This document shows positions 34,287-42,215 of a DNA stretch of 56,030 bases, in pieces. The first letter of the stretch is position 1, and the number at the start of each line of letters is the position of its first letter. Source of the DNA: JBQTIQ01 sp052387955 (GTDB lineage: Bacteria; Actinomycetota; Acidimicrobiia; Acidimicrobiales; JACDCH01). The notes under the pieces were generated by a model, which ran no database searches, was not told the DNA's origin, and was given only the letters and a program-made list of their open reading frames with translations. The position numbers were made by a program, and so were the translations under genes. Location: positions 1 through 56,030 of the forward strand of contig JBQTIQ010000058.1 of NCBI GenBank assembly GCA_052387955.1, in the 5' to 3' direction.

Positions 34287-34435
34287 CGCCGTCGCGGCCG
34301 CCAGGCCGCCGGCGACAGTCTGCGAAGGCAGGAGCGAAGCGACGCCCGCAGCAGACCAAACCAGCAACGCCGTCGCGGCCGCCAGGCCGCCGGCGACAGT
34401 CTGCGAAGGCAGGAGCGAAGCGACGCCCGCAGCCG
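34287..34435. repeat. two tandem copies of repeat family A
   Basis: Two near-identical units of about 70 bases (34287-34357 and 34368-34435), each running from CGCCGTCGCGGCCGCCAGG through CGGCGACAGTCTGCG to GGAGCGAAGCGACGCCC. They lie between the leuA stop and the M1 peptidase start. Two more units of the same family occur at 52632-52786, again as a close pair. Each unit can fold (CGGCCGCC/GGCGGCCG-like arms). Perhaps a short non-autonomous or REP-like element. Confidence 0.85.
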
Positions 34436-34444
34436 ACGGCTAGC

Positions 34445-36127
34445 TCAGGTCTCCAAGCGGTCGAGGGCGCCGAGGACGGCCCGCAGCGAAGCGGTGAGGA
34501 TGCTGTCGTCGAGGCCGATGCCCCAGCGCACGGTGCCGTCGACGCCCTGGGCCTCGACGTAGGCCACCGCGGTGGCGTCGGTGCCCGCCGAGAGGGCGTG
34601 CTCGGCGTAGTCGACGATCTCGAGGTTCACGCCGAGGTCGGTCTGCAGGGCGTGCACGAAGGCGGCGATAGGGCCGTTGCCGGTGCCGGTCACCGTGCGC
34701 CGCTCGTCGCCCACCTGGACCTGGGCGGTCACCGAGGCGCCGTCGTCGTTGGTGGTGGTCTCGAAGGAGACGAGCTGGTACCGGGGCGACTCGGGCAGGT
34801 ACTGGCGGCGGAACACGTCCCACATGGCGGTGGGGGTGATCTCGGTGCCGGTGTCCTCGGTGACGTGCTGGATGGTCTTGGAGAACTCGATCTGCAGCCG
34901 GCGGGGCAGGTCGTAGCCGTGCTCGGCCTTCATGATGTAGGCGACGCCGCCCTTGCCCGACTGGCTGTTGACCCTAATCACGGCCTCGTAGCTGCGGCCC
35001 AGGTGCTTGGGGTCGATGGGCAGGTAGGGGACGTCCCAGAAGGCGTAGTCCTCCGAGATGGCCTCGACGCCCTTCTTGATGGCGTCCTGGTGCGAGCCGG
35101 AGAAGGCGGTGTAGACGAGGTCGCCGACGTAGGGGTGGCGAGGGCCGACCGGCAGGCGGGTGCAGTACTCGGAGGTACGGCGGATGGCGTCGATGTCGCT
35201 GAAGTCGAGCCCGGGGTCGACGCCCTGGCTGAACATGTTGAGGGCCAGGGTGACGATGTCGACGTTGCCGGTGCGCTCCCCGTTGCCGAACAGGGTGCCC
35301 TCGACGCGGTCGGCCCCCGCCATCAGCCCGAACTCGGCGGCGGCCACGGCCGTGCCCCGGTCGTTGTGGGGGTGGACCGACAGCACGATCCTGTCCCGGT
35401 CGCGGACGTGGGTGTGGAAGTACTCCATCACGTCGGCGTAGATATTGGGCGAGTAGTTCTCGACCGTGGCCGGCAGGTTGAGGACGATGGGACGGTCGGT
35501 GGTGGGCTCGATGACCTCCATCACCGCCTCGCAGATCTCCACCGCGAAGTCGATCTCGGTACCGGTGAAGCTCTCGGGGCTGTACTCGTAGCGCACGTCG
35601 AGGTCGACGGTGTCCTCGAGCTTGCGGCACAGGCGGGCGGCGTCGACGGCGATCTGGACGATGCCGGCCCTGTCCTGGCGGAAGACGACCCGGCGCTGCA
35701 GCTCCGACGTCGAGTTGTAGAAGTGCAGGATGGCCTGGGGGGCGCCCCGCAGCGCCTCGTAGGTGCGCTCGATGAGGTCCTGGCGGCACTGGACGAGGAC
35801 CTGCACGGTGACGTCGGCGGGGATGCGGTCCTCGTCGATGAGGCGGCGGATGAAGTCGTAGTCGGTCTGGGAGGCGGACGGGAACCCGACCTCGATCTCC
35901 TTGAAGCCGATGCCGACCAGGGTCTCGAACATCCGCAGCTTGCGGTCCGGGTCCATGGGGTCGATGAGGGCCTGGTTGCCGTCGCGCAGGTCGACCGAGC
36001 ACCACCGGGGCGCGACCTCGATCTGCTGGCTGGGCCAGCGCCGCCCGGCCAGGTCGAGGGCGAGGGGACGGAACGGCCGGTACTTCTCGAACGGCATGGT
36101 CCTGGTCGTCACCGGATCGGCGGGCAT
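34445..36127 (-). CDS. leuA: 2-isopropylmalate synthase
   Basis: 560 residues from ATG at 36127. It condenses acetyl-CoA and 2-ketoisovalerate, the first step of Leu synthesis. DRE-TIM motifs: SVDLRDGNQALIDPMD near residue 45, GFPSASQTDYDF, SVHPHNDRGTAVAAAE and LFGNGERTGNVD. The C-terminal allosteric domain (Leu feedback) covers about residues 440-555 (VSFETTTNDDGASVTAQVQV, GTGNGPIAAFVHALQ). Length matches the long actinobacterial LeuA type. It is single-gene by spacing and is preceded by a Leu-rich leader peptide and a perfect hairpin, so transcription is very probably controlled by Leu-tRNA attenuation. Confidence 0.97.
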   Translation of the reverse strand: MPADPVTTRTMPFEKYRPFRPLALDLAGRRWPSQQIEVAPRWCSVDLRDGNQALIDPMDPDRKLRMFETLVGIGFKEIEVGFPSASQTDYDFIRRLIDEDRIPADVTVQVLVQCRQDLIERTYEALRGAPQAILHFYNSTSELQRRVVFRQDRAGIVQIAVDAARLCRKLEDTVDLDVRYEYSPESFTGTEIDFAVEICEAVMEVIEPTTDRPIVLNLPATVENYSPNIYADVMEYFHTHVRDRDRIVLSVHPHNDRGTAVAAAEFGLMAGADRVEGTLFGNGERTGNVDIVTLALNMFSQGVDPGLDFSDIDAIRRTSEYCTRLPVGPRHPYVGDLVYTAFSGSHQDAIKKGVEAISEDYAFWDVPYLPIDPKHLGRSYEAVIRVNSQSGKGGVAYIMKAEHGYDLPRRLQIEFSKTIQHVTEDTGTEITPTAMWDVFRRQYLPESPRYQLVSFETTTNDDGASVTAQVQVGDERRTVTGTGNGPIAAFVHALQTDLGVNLEIVDYAEHALSAGTDATAVAYVEAQGVDGTVRWGIGLDDSILTASLRAVLGALDRLET

Positions 36128-36165
36128 CGCAACGGTTCCTTCGGTCGGAGGGGCGAAAACTGAAG

Positions 36166-36189
36166 AACCCCCTGCTTCTGCAGGGGGTT
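36166..36189 (-). terminator. attenuator hairpin upstream of leuA
   Basis: Perfect ten-pair stem AACCCCCTGC/GCAGGGGGTT with a four-base loop. On the minus strand it is followed by CTTCAGTTTTCGCCCC. It sits 27 bases after the stop of the Leu leader peptide and 38 bases before the leuA ATG. It shares the downstream T-rich sequence with the leuB attenuator. Confidence 0.85.
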
Positions 36190-36216
36190 CGGCGGCGCGG
36201 GTATGGGGCGTCGCCG

Positions 36217-36252
36217 TTACGTAAGGAGGAGGTCCAGGGCAAAGCGAGTCAT
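36217..36252 (-). CDS. Leu leader peptide of leuA
   Basis: ATG at 36252 opens an 11-codon frame, MTRFALDLLLT, ending in TAA at 36217. Four of its last six codons are Leu (CTG, then CTC CTC CTT in a row). It precedes a terminator hairpin and leuA, the layout of ribosome-mediated attenuation known for leuA of actinobacteria. A TTGACG-18-CACTCT promoter ends ten bases before the ATG, so the untranslated leader is at most a few bases long. Confidence 0.82.
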   Translation of the reverse strand: MTRFALDLLLT

Positions 36253-36262
36253 ACCGGGGACC

Positions 36263-36292
36263 AGAGTGCCAGGCCTGCCGCCGTCGCGTCAA
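36263..36292 (-). promoter_or_regulatory. promoter of the leuA leader
   Basis: On the minus strand, TTGACG (36292-36287), an 18-base spacer and CACTCT (36268-36263), ten bases before the leader ATG. Same layout as the promoters of the leuB and ilvB leaders. Confidence 0.65.
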
Positions 36293-36316
36293 GCACCGGT
36301 TCGTGACCGGCCGGCG

Positions 36317-37885
36317 TCAGCCGGCGGAGATGGTGTGGACCGAGCGGATCCCGTCGGTGGCCCGTAGCCGTTCGACCACGGCCGGGGGCACCGGCTTGTC
36401 GGTGGCCAGGACCTGCATGGCGGCGGCGCCGTCGGACTGATGGCCGAGGTGCATGTCGTCGACGTTGATGTCGGCCTCGGCCAGGGCCGTCGTGACCAGG
36501 GCGATCATGCCGGGCACGTCGTCGTTGCGCACCAACAGCATGTGACGGGTCGGCGGTACGTCGACCGACAGGTCCTCGATCATCACGATGCGGGCGTCGC
36601 CGCGCAGCCCCACCAGCGTGCCCGAGACGGCGTGGCCGCCGCCCCGCACCGTCACCAGGTTGATGTAGTCCTGGGCCGTCTCGGTCGACGACGCCTGTAC
36701 CTCGACGCCCCGCTCGGCGGCGATCTGGGGGGCGTTGACGTAGGTCACCGGCTCCTCGGTGATGCCACCGAAGACGCCCTTGAGGACGGCCAGGGTGAGG
36801 ATCCTGGTGTCGTAGCCGGCCAGCTGGCCGTGGTAGCCGACCTCGAGCACGGGAGGTACCCCCTCGTCGAGGCCGACGAAGAGCCGCCCGAGCCGTTCGG
36901 CCAGAGGCAGGAAGGGGCGAACGGTCTCGGACGCCTCGGCGGCGTTGACGTTGACCGCGAAGGGCACGAAGTCGCCGGCCAGGGCCAGCTGCACCATGTC
37001 AGCGATGGCGTCGCCGGCCTTGCCCTGGGCCTCGCGGGTCGACGCCCCGAGGTGGGGGGTCACGACCACCTGGGAGAGCTCGAAGAGAGGCGAGGCCGTC
37101 ATCGGCTCCTCGCTGAACACGTCGAGGGCGGCGCCGGCGATGTGGCCGGACCGGATGGCCTCGGCCAACGCGTCCTCGTCGATGATGCCGCCCCGGGCCA
37201 CGTTGACGATCCGGGCGCCGGGCTTGGCCTGGGCCAGCATCTCCTTGCCGATGAGCCCCATCGTCTCGGGGGTCCGGGCGACGTGCACGGTGATGAAGTC
37301 GGCGCGGGCCATGAGCGTCTCGAGCTCGACCAGCTCGACGTTGAGCTGGGCCGCCCGCCCCGCCGACACGAACGGGTCGTAGGCCACCAGGCGCATACCG
37401 AAGGCCGAGGCCCGCTGCGCCACCAGCTTGCCGATCCGGCCCAGGCCCACGATGCCGAGCGTCTTGTCCGACAGCTCGACCCCTTCCCAGCGGCTGCGCT
37501 CCCACCGGCCGGCGACCAGGGCAGCGTGGGCCTGGGGGACATTGCGGGCCTGGGCCAGCAGCAGGGCCAGGGTGTGCTCGGCCGCCGACAGCACGTTGGA
37601 CTGGGGAGCGTTGACGACCATGACGCCGCGGGCGGTGGCGTGCTCGACGTCGACGTTGTCGAGGCCGATGCCGGCCCGGCCCACCACCATGAGGTCGCGG
37701 CCGGCGTCGAGGACGGCGGCGGTGACCTTGGTGGCCGAGCGGATGACGAGGGCATGGGCGCCGTCGACGGCCTCGATCAGCTGCTCCGGCGACAGTCCGA
37801 GCTGGACGTCGACGACGTGGCCGGCGGCCCGGAGGCGGTCGAGACCGGCCTCGGCGATCTCCTCGGTGACGAGTACGCGACCCAC
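36317..37885 (-). CDS. serA: D-3-phosphoglycerate dehydrogenase
   Basis: 522 residues from ATG at 37885. First step of serine synthesis. N-terminal substrate domain (RVLVTEEIAEAGLDRLRAAG), NAD-binding Rossmann motif GIVGLGRIGKLVAQRASAFG at about residue 145, catalytic Arg/Glu/His in ARGGIIDEDALAEAI and VVTPHLGASTREAQGKA. The intervening ASB domain and C-terminal ACT domain (MLLVRNDDVPGMIALVTTAL) make it the long actinobacterial type, which is inhibited by serine. It lies downstream of aspC on the same strand, and serC is divergent beyond aspC, so serine genes cluster here. Confidence 0.96.
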   Translation of the reverse strand: MGRVLVTEEIAEAGLDRLRAAGHVVDVQLGLSPEQLIEAVDGAHALVIRSATKVTAAVLDAGRDLMVVGRAGIGLDNVDVEHATARGVMVVNAPQSNVLSAAEHTLALLLAQARNVPQAHAALVAGRWERSRWEGVELSDKTLGIVGLGRIGKLVAQRASAFGMRLVAYDPFVSAGRAAQLNVELVELETLMARADFITVHVARTPETMGLIGKEMLAQAKPGARIVNVARGGIIDEDALAEAIRSGHIAGAALDVFSEEPMTASPLFELSQVVVTPHLGASTREAQGKAGDAIADMVQLALAGDFVPFAVNVNAAEASETVRPFLPLAERLGRLFVGLDEGVPPVLEVGYHGQLAGYDTRILTLAVLKGVFGGITEEPVTYVNAPQIAAERGVEVQASSTETAQDYINLVTVRGGGHAVSGTLVGLRGDARIVMIEDLSVDVPPTRHMLLVRNDDVPGMIALVTTALAEADINVDDMHLGHQSDGAAAMQVLATDKPVPPAVVERLRATDGIRSVHTISAG

Positions 37886-37957
37886 GCCCGCAGTGTGCTC
37901 GCGTCACCTAGCAGGCGCCAACATTGCTTGCTGGTTCGCTGCGGGCTGGGACCCTCG

Positions 37958-39154
37958 TCAGCCGCGGGCGACCAGGTCGGCAAGGCGGCCGATGCCCTCG
38001 ATCAGCGCCTCGTCGGCCAGGGCGAAGCTGAAGCGCCCGTAGCCGGGCGACCCGAAGGCCTCACCGGGGACAAAGGCGATCTTGGCCTCTTCGAGAAGGA
38101 TCTCGGCCAGCTCGGCGGTGGTGGCCGCGCTGCGGCCCCGGAGGGGCCGGCCGAGGAGGCCGGTCAGGTTGGGGTAGGCGTAGAAGGCGCCCTGGGGCTC
38201 GATGCAGGTGACCCCGTCGATGCCGTTGAGCAGCTTGTGGGCCAGCGCCGCCCGGCGCTCGAAGGCGGTGCGCATCTCGACCACGGCGTCGAGCGGTCCC
38301 GACACCGCCGCCAGCGCCGCCATCTGGGCCACGTTCGACACGTTCGACGTCGAGTGCGACTGGAGGTTGGTGGCGGCACGGACGACGTCGGAGGGGCCGA
38401 TCATCCAGCCCACCCGCCACCCGGTCATGGCGTAGGTCTTGGCCACGCCGTTGAGCACCACGCAGGTGTCGGCCAGCTCCGGGACGAGGGTCACGATCGA
38501 GTGGAACCGGTGCTCGCCGAAGGTGAGGTGCTCGTAGATCTCGTCGGTGACGACCCAGATGCCGTTGTCGAGCGCCCACCGGCCGATCTCCTCGATGCGG
38601 TCGCGGGGGTAGACGGCGCCGGTCGGGTTGGACGGCGACACGAACACCAGCAGCTTGGTGCGTTCGGTCCGGGCCGCCTCGAGCTGGTCGACGGTGACCA
38701 TGAACCCGGTCTGCTCGGTGGTGGGCAGCTCGACCGGCACCGCACCGGCCAGCCGGATCGGCTCGGGGTACGTCGTCCAGTACGGCGCCGGCAGGAGGGC
38801 CTCGTCGCCCTCGTCGAGCAGCGTCAGCAGCGTGCTGTAGACGGCGTGCTTGCCGCCGTTGGTGACCACCACCTGCGAAGCGGCTACCGCGTAGCCCGAG
38901 TCCCGGGCCGTCTTCTGGGCGATCGCCTCCCGCAGCTCAGGCAACCCCGGTGCCGGCGTGTAGCGGTGGTTGCGCACGTTCCCGCAGGCCTCGACGGCGG
39001 CGGCGACGATGTGGGCCGGCGTCGGGAAGTCGGGTTCGCCGGCACCGAAGCCGATGACCGGTTCGCCGGCTGCTTTGAGGGCTTTGGCCTTGGCGTCCAC
39101 GGCCAAGGTGGCCGACTCGGCGATGGCGGAGATCCGTTGGGAGAGGCGGGGCAC
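37958..39154 (-). CDS. aspC: aspartate/aromatic aminotransferase, class I
   Basis: 398 residues from GTG at 39154. PLP fold type I aminotransferase; the RISAIAESATLAVDAKAKAL start and GFGAGEPDFPTP are typical of subgroup I-gamma AspAT. Other motifs: SPSNPTGAVY, VTDEIYEHLTF, the PLP lysine in NGVAKTYAMTGWRVGW, and the C-terminal substrate Arg in YGRFSFALA. It would transfer amino groups between aspartate and glutamate; related enzymes can also act on prephenate. The GTG is eight bases from a CACTAT -10 that overlaps the -10 of divergent serC, suggesting leaderless transcription. serA follows 72 bases downstream. Confidence 0.9.
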   Translation of the reverse strand: MPRLSQRISAIAESATLAVDAKAKALKAAGEPVIGFGAGEPDFPTPAHIVAAAVEACGNVRNHRYTPAPGLPELREAIAQKTARDSGYAVAASQVVVTNGGKHAVYSTLLTLLDEGDEALLPAPYWTTYPEPIRLAGAVPVELPTTEQTGFMVTVDQLEAARTERTKLLVFVSPSNPTGAVYPRDRIEEIGRWALDNGIWVVTDEIYEHLTFGEHRFHSIVTLVPELADTCVVLNGVAKTYAMTGWRVGWMIGPSDVVRAATNLQSHSTSNVSNVAQMAALAAVSGPLDAVVEMRTAFERRAALAHKLLNGIDGVTCIEPQGAFYAYPNLTGLLGRPLRGRSAATTAELAEILLEEAKIAFVPGEAFGSPGYGRFSFALADEALIEGIGRLADLVARG

Positions 39155-39174
39155 GGTCCGTCATAGTGGCAGAT
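39155..39174. promoter_or_regulatory. bidirectional promoter core between aspC and serC
   Basis: Only 20 bases separate the two start codons. The plus strand has CATAGT (39162-39167) seven bases before the serC GTG. The minus strand reads CACTAT over nearly the same bases, eight bases before the aspC GTG. Both distances fit leaderless mRNAs. The -35 elements would lie inside the opposite genes; none is clear. Confidence 0.55.
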
Positions 39175-40305
39175 GTGACCGACGAGACCTTCGAGATTCC
39201 GCCCGGCCTCCGGCCCCGTGATGGCCGCTTCGGCTGCGGCCCGTCGAAGGTCCGGCCCGAAGCTCTGGAGGCGTTGGCCAAGGCCGGCGGCGACTACCTC
39301 GGCACCTCGCACCGTCAGGCCCCGGTGCGCTTCGCGGTGGCGGCCCTCCGCAACGGGCTGGCCGAGCTGTTGTCGGTCCCCGACGGCTACGAGATCGTGC
39401 TCGGCAACGGTGGCACCACCGCCTTCTGGGACGCCGCCACCTTCGGGCTCATCGAACGACGGTCACAGCACCTGGCGTTCGGTGAGTTCTCCTCGAAGTT
39501 CGCCGCCTGCGCCACCGCGGCACCGTTCCTGGACCAGCCCTCCATCATCCGGTCCGAGCCCGGCAGCCATCCCCTGGCGGTCCCCGCCGACGACGTCGAC
39601 GCCTACTGCCTCACCCACAACGAGACCTCGACCGGCGTGGCCATGCCTCTGGCCCGCCCCCCGGGCACCGGCGCCGAGGGGGGCCAACTGGTACTGGTCG
39701 ACGCCACCTCGGCGGCCGGGGGCATCGCCTTCGACTGCGCCGAGACCGACGTCTACTACTTCGCCCCCCAGAAGGGCCTGGCCTCCGACGGCGGGCTGTG
39801 GCTGGCGGCCATGTCGCCGGCCGCCATCGAGCGCATCGAGCGGCTCAGGGCCTCGGGCCGGTGGGTCCCGGCCTCCCTCGACCTGGTCACCGCCATCGAC
39901 AACAGCCGCAAGGACCAGACGTACAACACTCCGGCGCTGGCCACGATCTTCCTGGCCGGCCACCAGGTCGAGTGGATCAACGGCAACGGCGGCCTGCCGT
40001 GGGCGGCGGCGCGCTCCGCCCGCTCGGCCGCCACCATGTACGGCTGGGCCGAGGCGTCCTCCTACGCCACCCCCTACGTCGCCGAGGAGGCGATGCGCTC
40101 GCCGGTGGTAGCCACCGTCGACCTCGACGGGGTCGACGCCACCGCCGTCAATCGGGTGCTACGCCACAACGGGATCGTCGACACCGACTCGTACCGCAAG
40201 CTGGGCCGCAACCAACTCCGGGTGGCGATGTTCCCCGCCGTCGACCCCGACGACGTCGAAGCCCTCACCCGCTGCATCGACTTCGTCGTCGAACGCCTGA
40301 GCTAA
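39175..40305 (+). CDS. serC: phosphoserine aminotransferase
   Basis: 376 residues from GTG at 39175, chosen because a -10-like hexamer ends seven bases before it; GTG at 39166 is an in-frame alternative but lies within that hexamer. The protein resembles the mycobacterial type of SerC: RDGRFGCGPSKVRPEALEAL, then GTSHRQAPVR, LGNGGTTAFWDAA, VDATSAAGGIAFD and the PLP-lysine region YYFAPQKGLASDGG. It makes phosphoserine from phosphohydroxypyruvate, completing the pathway begun by serA on the other side of aspC. Its TAA overlaps the next ATG (TAATG). Confidence 0.95.
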   Translation: MTDETFEIPPGLRPRDGRFGCGPSKVRPEALEALAKAGGDYLGTSHRQAPVRFAVAALRNGLAELLSVPDGYEIVLGNGGTTAFWDAATFGLIERRSQHLAFGEFSSKFAACATAAPFLDQPSIIRSEPGSHPLAVPADDVDAYCLTHNETSTGVAMPLARPPGTGAEGGQLVLVDATSAAGGIAFDCAETDVYYFAPQKGLASDGGLWLAAMSPAAIERIERLRASGRWVPASLDLVTAIDNSRKDQTYNTPALATIFLAGHQVEWINGNGGLPWAAARSARSAATMYGWAEASSYATPYVAEEAMRSPVVATVDLDGVDATAVNRVLRHNGIVDTDSYRKLGRNQLRVAMFPAVDPDDVEALTRCIDFVVERLS

Positions 40306-41990
40306 TGACGTCGCCGGCTGAGGCACGCCAGAAGCTCACCGGCCCAGGAGACATGTTCGAGGTCGTGGTCGAAGACGTCCTGGGCCGGCCCACCGAGGTG
40401 TACAGGAAGCGGATGCGGTCGCTGCGGGAGGTCCCCGCCGCCGCCCGCCACCGGGGCGACACGAACCCGTTCATCGTCTTCGGACAACGGCGGATCGGCT
40501 TCAGAACGTTCGTCGACACCGCCAACTCGGTGTCGTGGGGGCTGGCCCGGGCCGGTGTCGGCCCCGGCGACCGGGTCGCCATCCTCAGCGCCAACAATCC
40601 CGAATGGTGCCTGGCCTTCTGGGGCACGGTCGGCCTCGGGGCGGTGGCCGTCGGCCTCAACGGCTGGTGGGCGGCCGACGAGATCGCCTACGGCCTGAAC
40701 GACTCGGGCGCCACCGTGCTGGTGGCCGACCGCGATCGGCTCGACCGGGTGGCGGGTTCGCTCGACCGCTGCCCCGGCCTGCAGGCCGTCTTCGTCATCG
40801 GCGAGGACGGCCACCCCGGGCCGCTCACGGCGCGGCCCTTCGACGAGCTGACGGCGTCGCCCACCGAGTCGGTGCCCGACAGCCCCATCACCGAGGACGA
40901 CCCGGCCGTGATCCTCTACACCAGCGGCACCACCGGCCGTCCCAAGGGCGCGGTCGGGACCCATCGCAACCTGCTGGCCAACCTCCAGAACGTCCTCTAC
41001 GTGTCCGTGCACGGCACCCTGTGCGGCGAACGGGCGGGGCCCAAGAAGGGCCAGAACGTCTCGCTGTTCTCGTCGCCCCTCTTCCACGTGTCGGGCCTGC
41101 ACGGCACGCTGGTCACCGGCCTGCTGGCGGGCCTGCGCCTGGTCATGCCCGAGGGCCGCCTCGACCCCGTACGGGCCCTCGAGTTGATCGAGCGGGAAGG
41201 GGTGACGACCTGGGTGGCCGTCCCGACGATGGTGTCCAAGGTGTGTGCCGCCGCCCGCGACCACCGCTACGACACCTCGTCGCTGCGGCGCATCGCCTTC
41301 GGCGGTTCGCCCTCGGCGGGCGAGCTCCAGCGGCTGGTGCGGGACACGTTCCCGAACGTCGAAGGAGCCTCCAACGTCTACGGGCTGACCGAGTCGGCGT
41401 CGGTGGCGACCGTGCTGTCCAGCGCCGATGCCGCCCGCAAACCAGGATCGGTGGGCCAGGCGGTCCCGACCGTGCAGATCAGGGTCGTCGACGCCGCCGG
41501 AGCCGACACCACCCCCGGCGAGGCCGGCGAGGTGCTGCTGCGGGGGCCGACGGTCATGCCGGGCTACTGGGGCCGGCCGGCCGAGACGGCCGAGGTCATC
41601 GACGAGGACGGCTGGCTGCGCACCGGCGACATCGGTGTCCTCGACGAGGAGGGCTTCCTGTCGATCACCGACCGGGCCAAGGACGTGATCATCCGGGGCG
41701 GCGAGAACGTGTACTGCGTCGAGATCGAGAACCGCCTGGTCGAGCACCCCGCGGTCGTCGAGGCGGCCGTGGTCGGCGTCGCCCATCCCACGCTCGGCGA
41801 AGAGGTCAAGGCGGTGGTGCGGGCCGCGCCGGGCCGGCACCCGAGCGCCGAGGACCTGCGGGCGTGGGTGGCGGCGACGCTGGCATCCTTCAAGGTGCCA
41901 GCCCACGTCGAGGTGCGCCACGAAGAGTTGCCCCGCAACGACGCCGGCAAACTACGCAAAGAACTGATACGCAGCCCACCGCCCGCGTGA
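40305..41990 (+). CDS. acyl-CoA synthetase / AMP-dependent ligase
   Basis: 561 residues from ATG at 40305, overlapping the serC stop by one base. ANL superfamily: P-loop YTSGTTGRPKGAV at about residue 206, VYGLTESASV, GWLRTGDIGVLDEEG and SITDRAKDVIIRGGENVY, and the catalytic Lys near the end in RNDAGKLRKEL. Long or medium-chain fatty acid-CoA ligases have this layout; the substrate is unknown. Coupling to serC appears incidental. A tandem repeat follows it. Confidence 0.92.
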   Translation: MTSPAEARQKLTGPGDMFEVVVEDVLGRPTEVYRKRMRSLREVPAAARHRGDTNPFIVFGQRRIGFRTFVDTANSVSWGLARAGVGPGDRVAILSANNPEWCLAFWGTVGLGAVAVGLNGWWAADEIAYGLNDSGATVLVADRDRLDRVAGSLDRCPGLQAVFVIGEDGHPGPLTARPFDELTASPTESVPDSPITEDDPAVILYTSGTTGRPKGAVGTHRNLLANLQNVLYVSVHGTLCGERAGPKKGQNVSLFSSPLFHVSGLHGTLVTGLLAGLRLVMPEGRLDPVRALELIEREGVTTWVAVPTMVSKVCAAARDHRYDTSSLRRIAFGGSPSAGELQRLVRDTFPNVEGASNVYGLTESASVATVLSSADAARKPGSVGQAVPTVQIRVVDAAGADTTPGEAGEVLLRGPTVMPGYWGRPAETAEVIDEDGWLRTGDIGVLDEEGFLSITDRAKDVIIRGGENVYCVEIENRLVEHPAVVEAAVVGVAHPTLGEEVKAVVRAAPGRHPSAEDLRAWVAATLASFKVPAHVEVRHEELPRNDAGKLRKELIRSPPPA

Positions 41991-42006
41991 GCCGGCCCGA
42001 TCCTCC

Positions 42007-42186
42007 CGTGGGGCGGCGCCCCACACCCATCGCCGCCGGACGAGCTGGCGCTCGCGCCGTCGCCTGATGCGCTCGCCTCGCTCGCGCCTCGTCCAATCCG
42101 TGGGGCTGCGCCCCACACCCATCGCCGCCGGGCGAGCTGGCGCTCGCGCCGTCGCCTGATGCGCTCGCTTCGCTCGCGCCTCAATC
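42007..42186. repeat. two tandem copies of repeat family B
   Basis: Two consecutive units of about 90 bases (42007-42098 and 42099-42186), each beginning CGTGGGGC(G/T)GCGCCCCACA and containing GAGCTGGCGCTCGCGCCGTC and GATGCGCTCGC(C/T)TCGCTCGCG. The first hairpin (GTGGGGC.GCGCCCCAC) is terminator-like and follows the acyl-CoA ligase stop by 17 bases. The remaining bases to 42215 carry no gene. The units differ at only a few positions, suggesting recent duplication. Confidence 0.85.
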
Positions 42187-42215
42187 GGCTACCGCAAGCG
42201 GCCGACGGTGACCCG

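Noticed and set aside
34287..34435. CRISPR array
   Set aside because: Only two units with a ten-base gap, no regularly spaced short repeats or spacers, and no cas genes.
36440..39166. 908-residue open frame on the plus strand
   Set aside because: It lies antisense to serA and aspC, is rich in Gly/Arg/His/Asp in the manner of codon shadow, and shows no domain.
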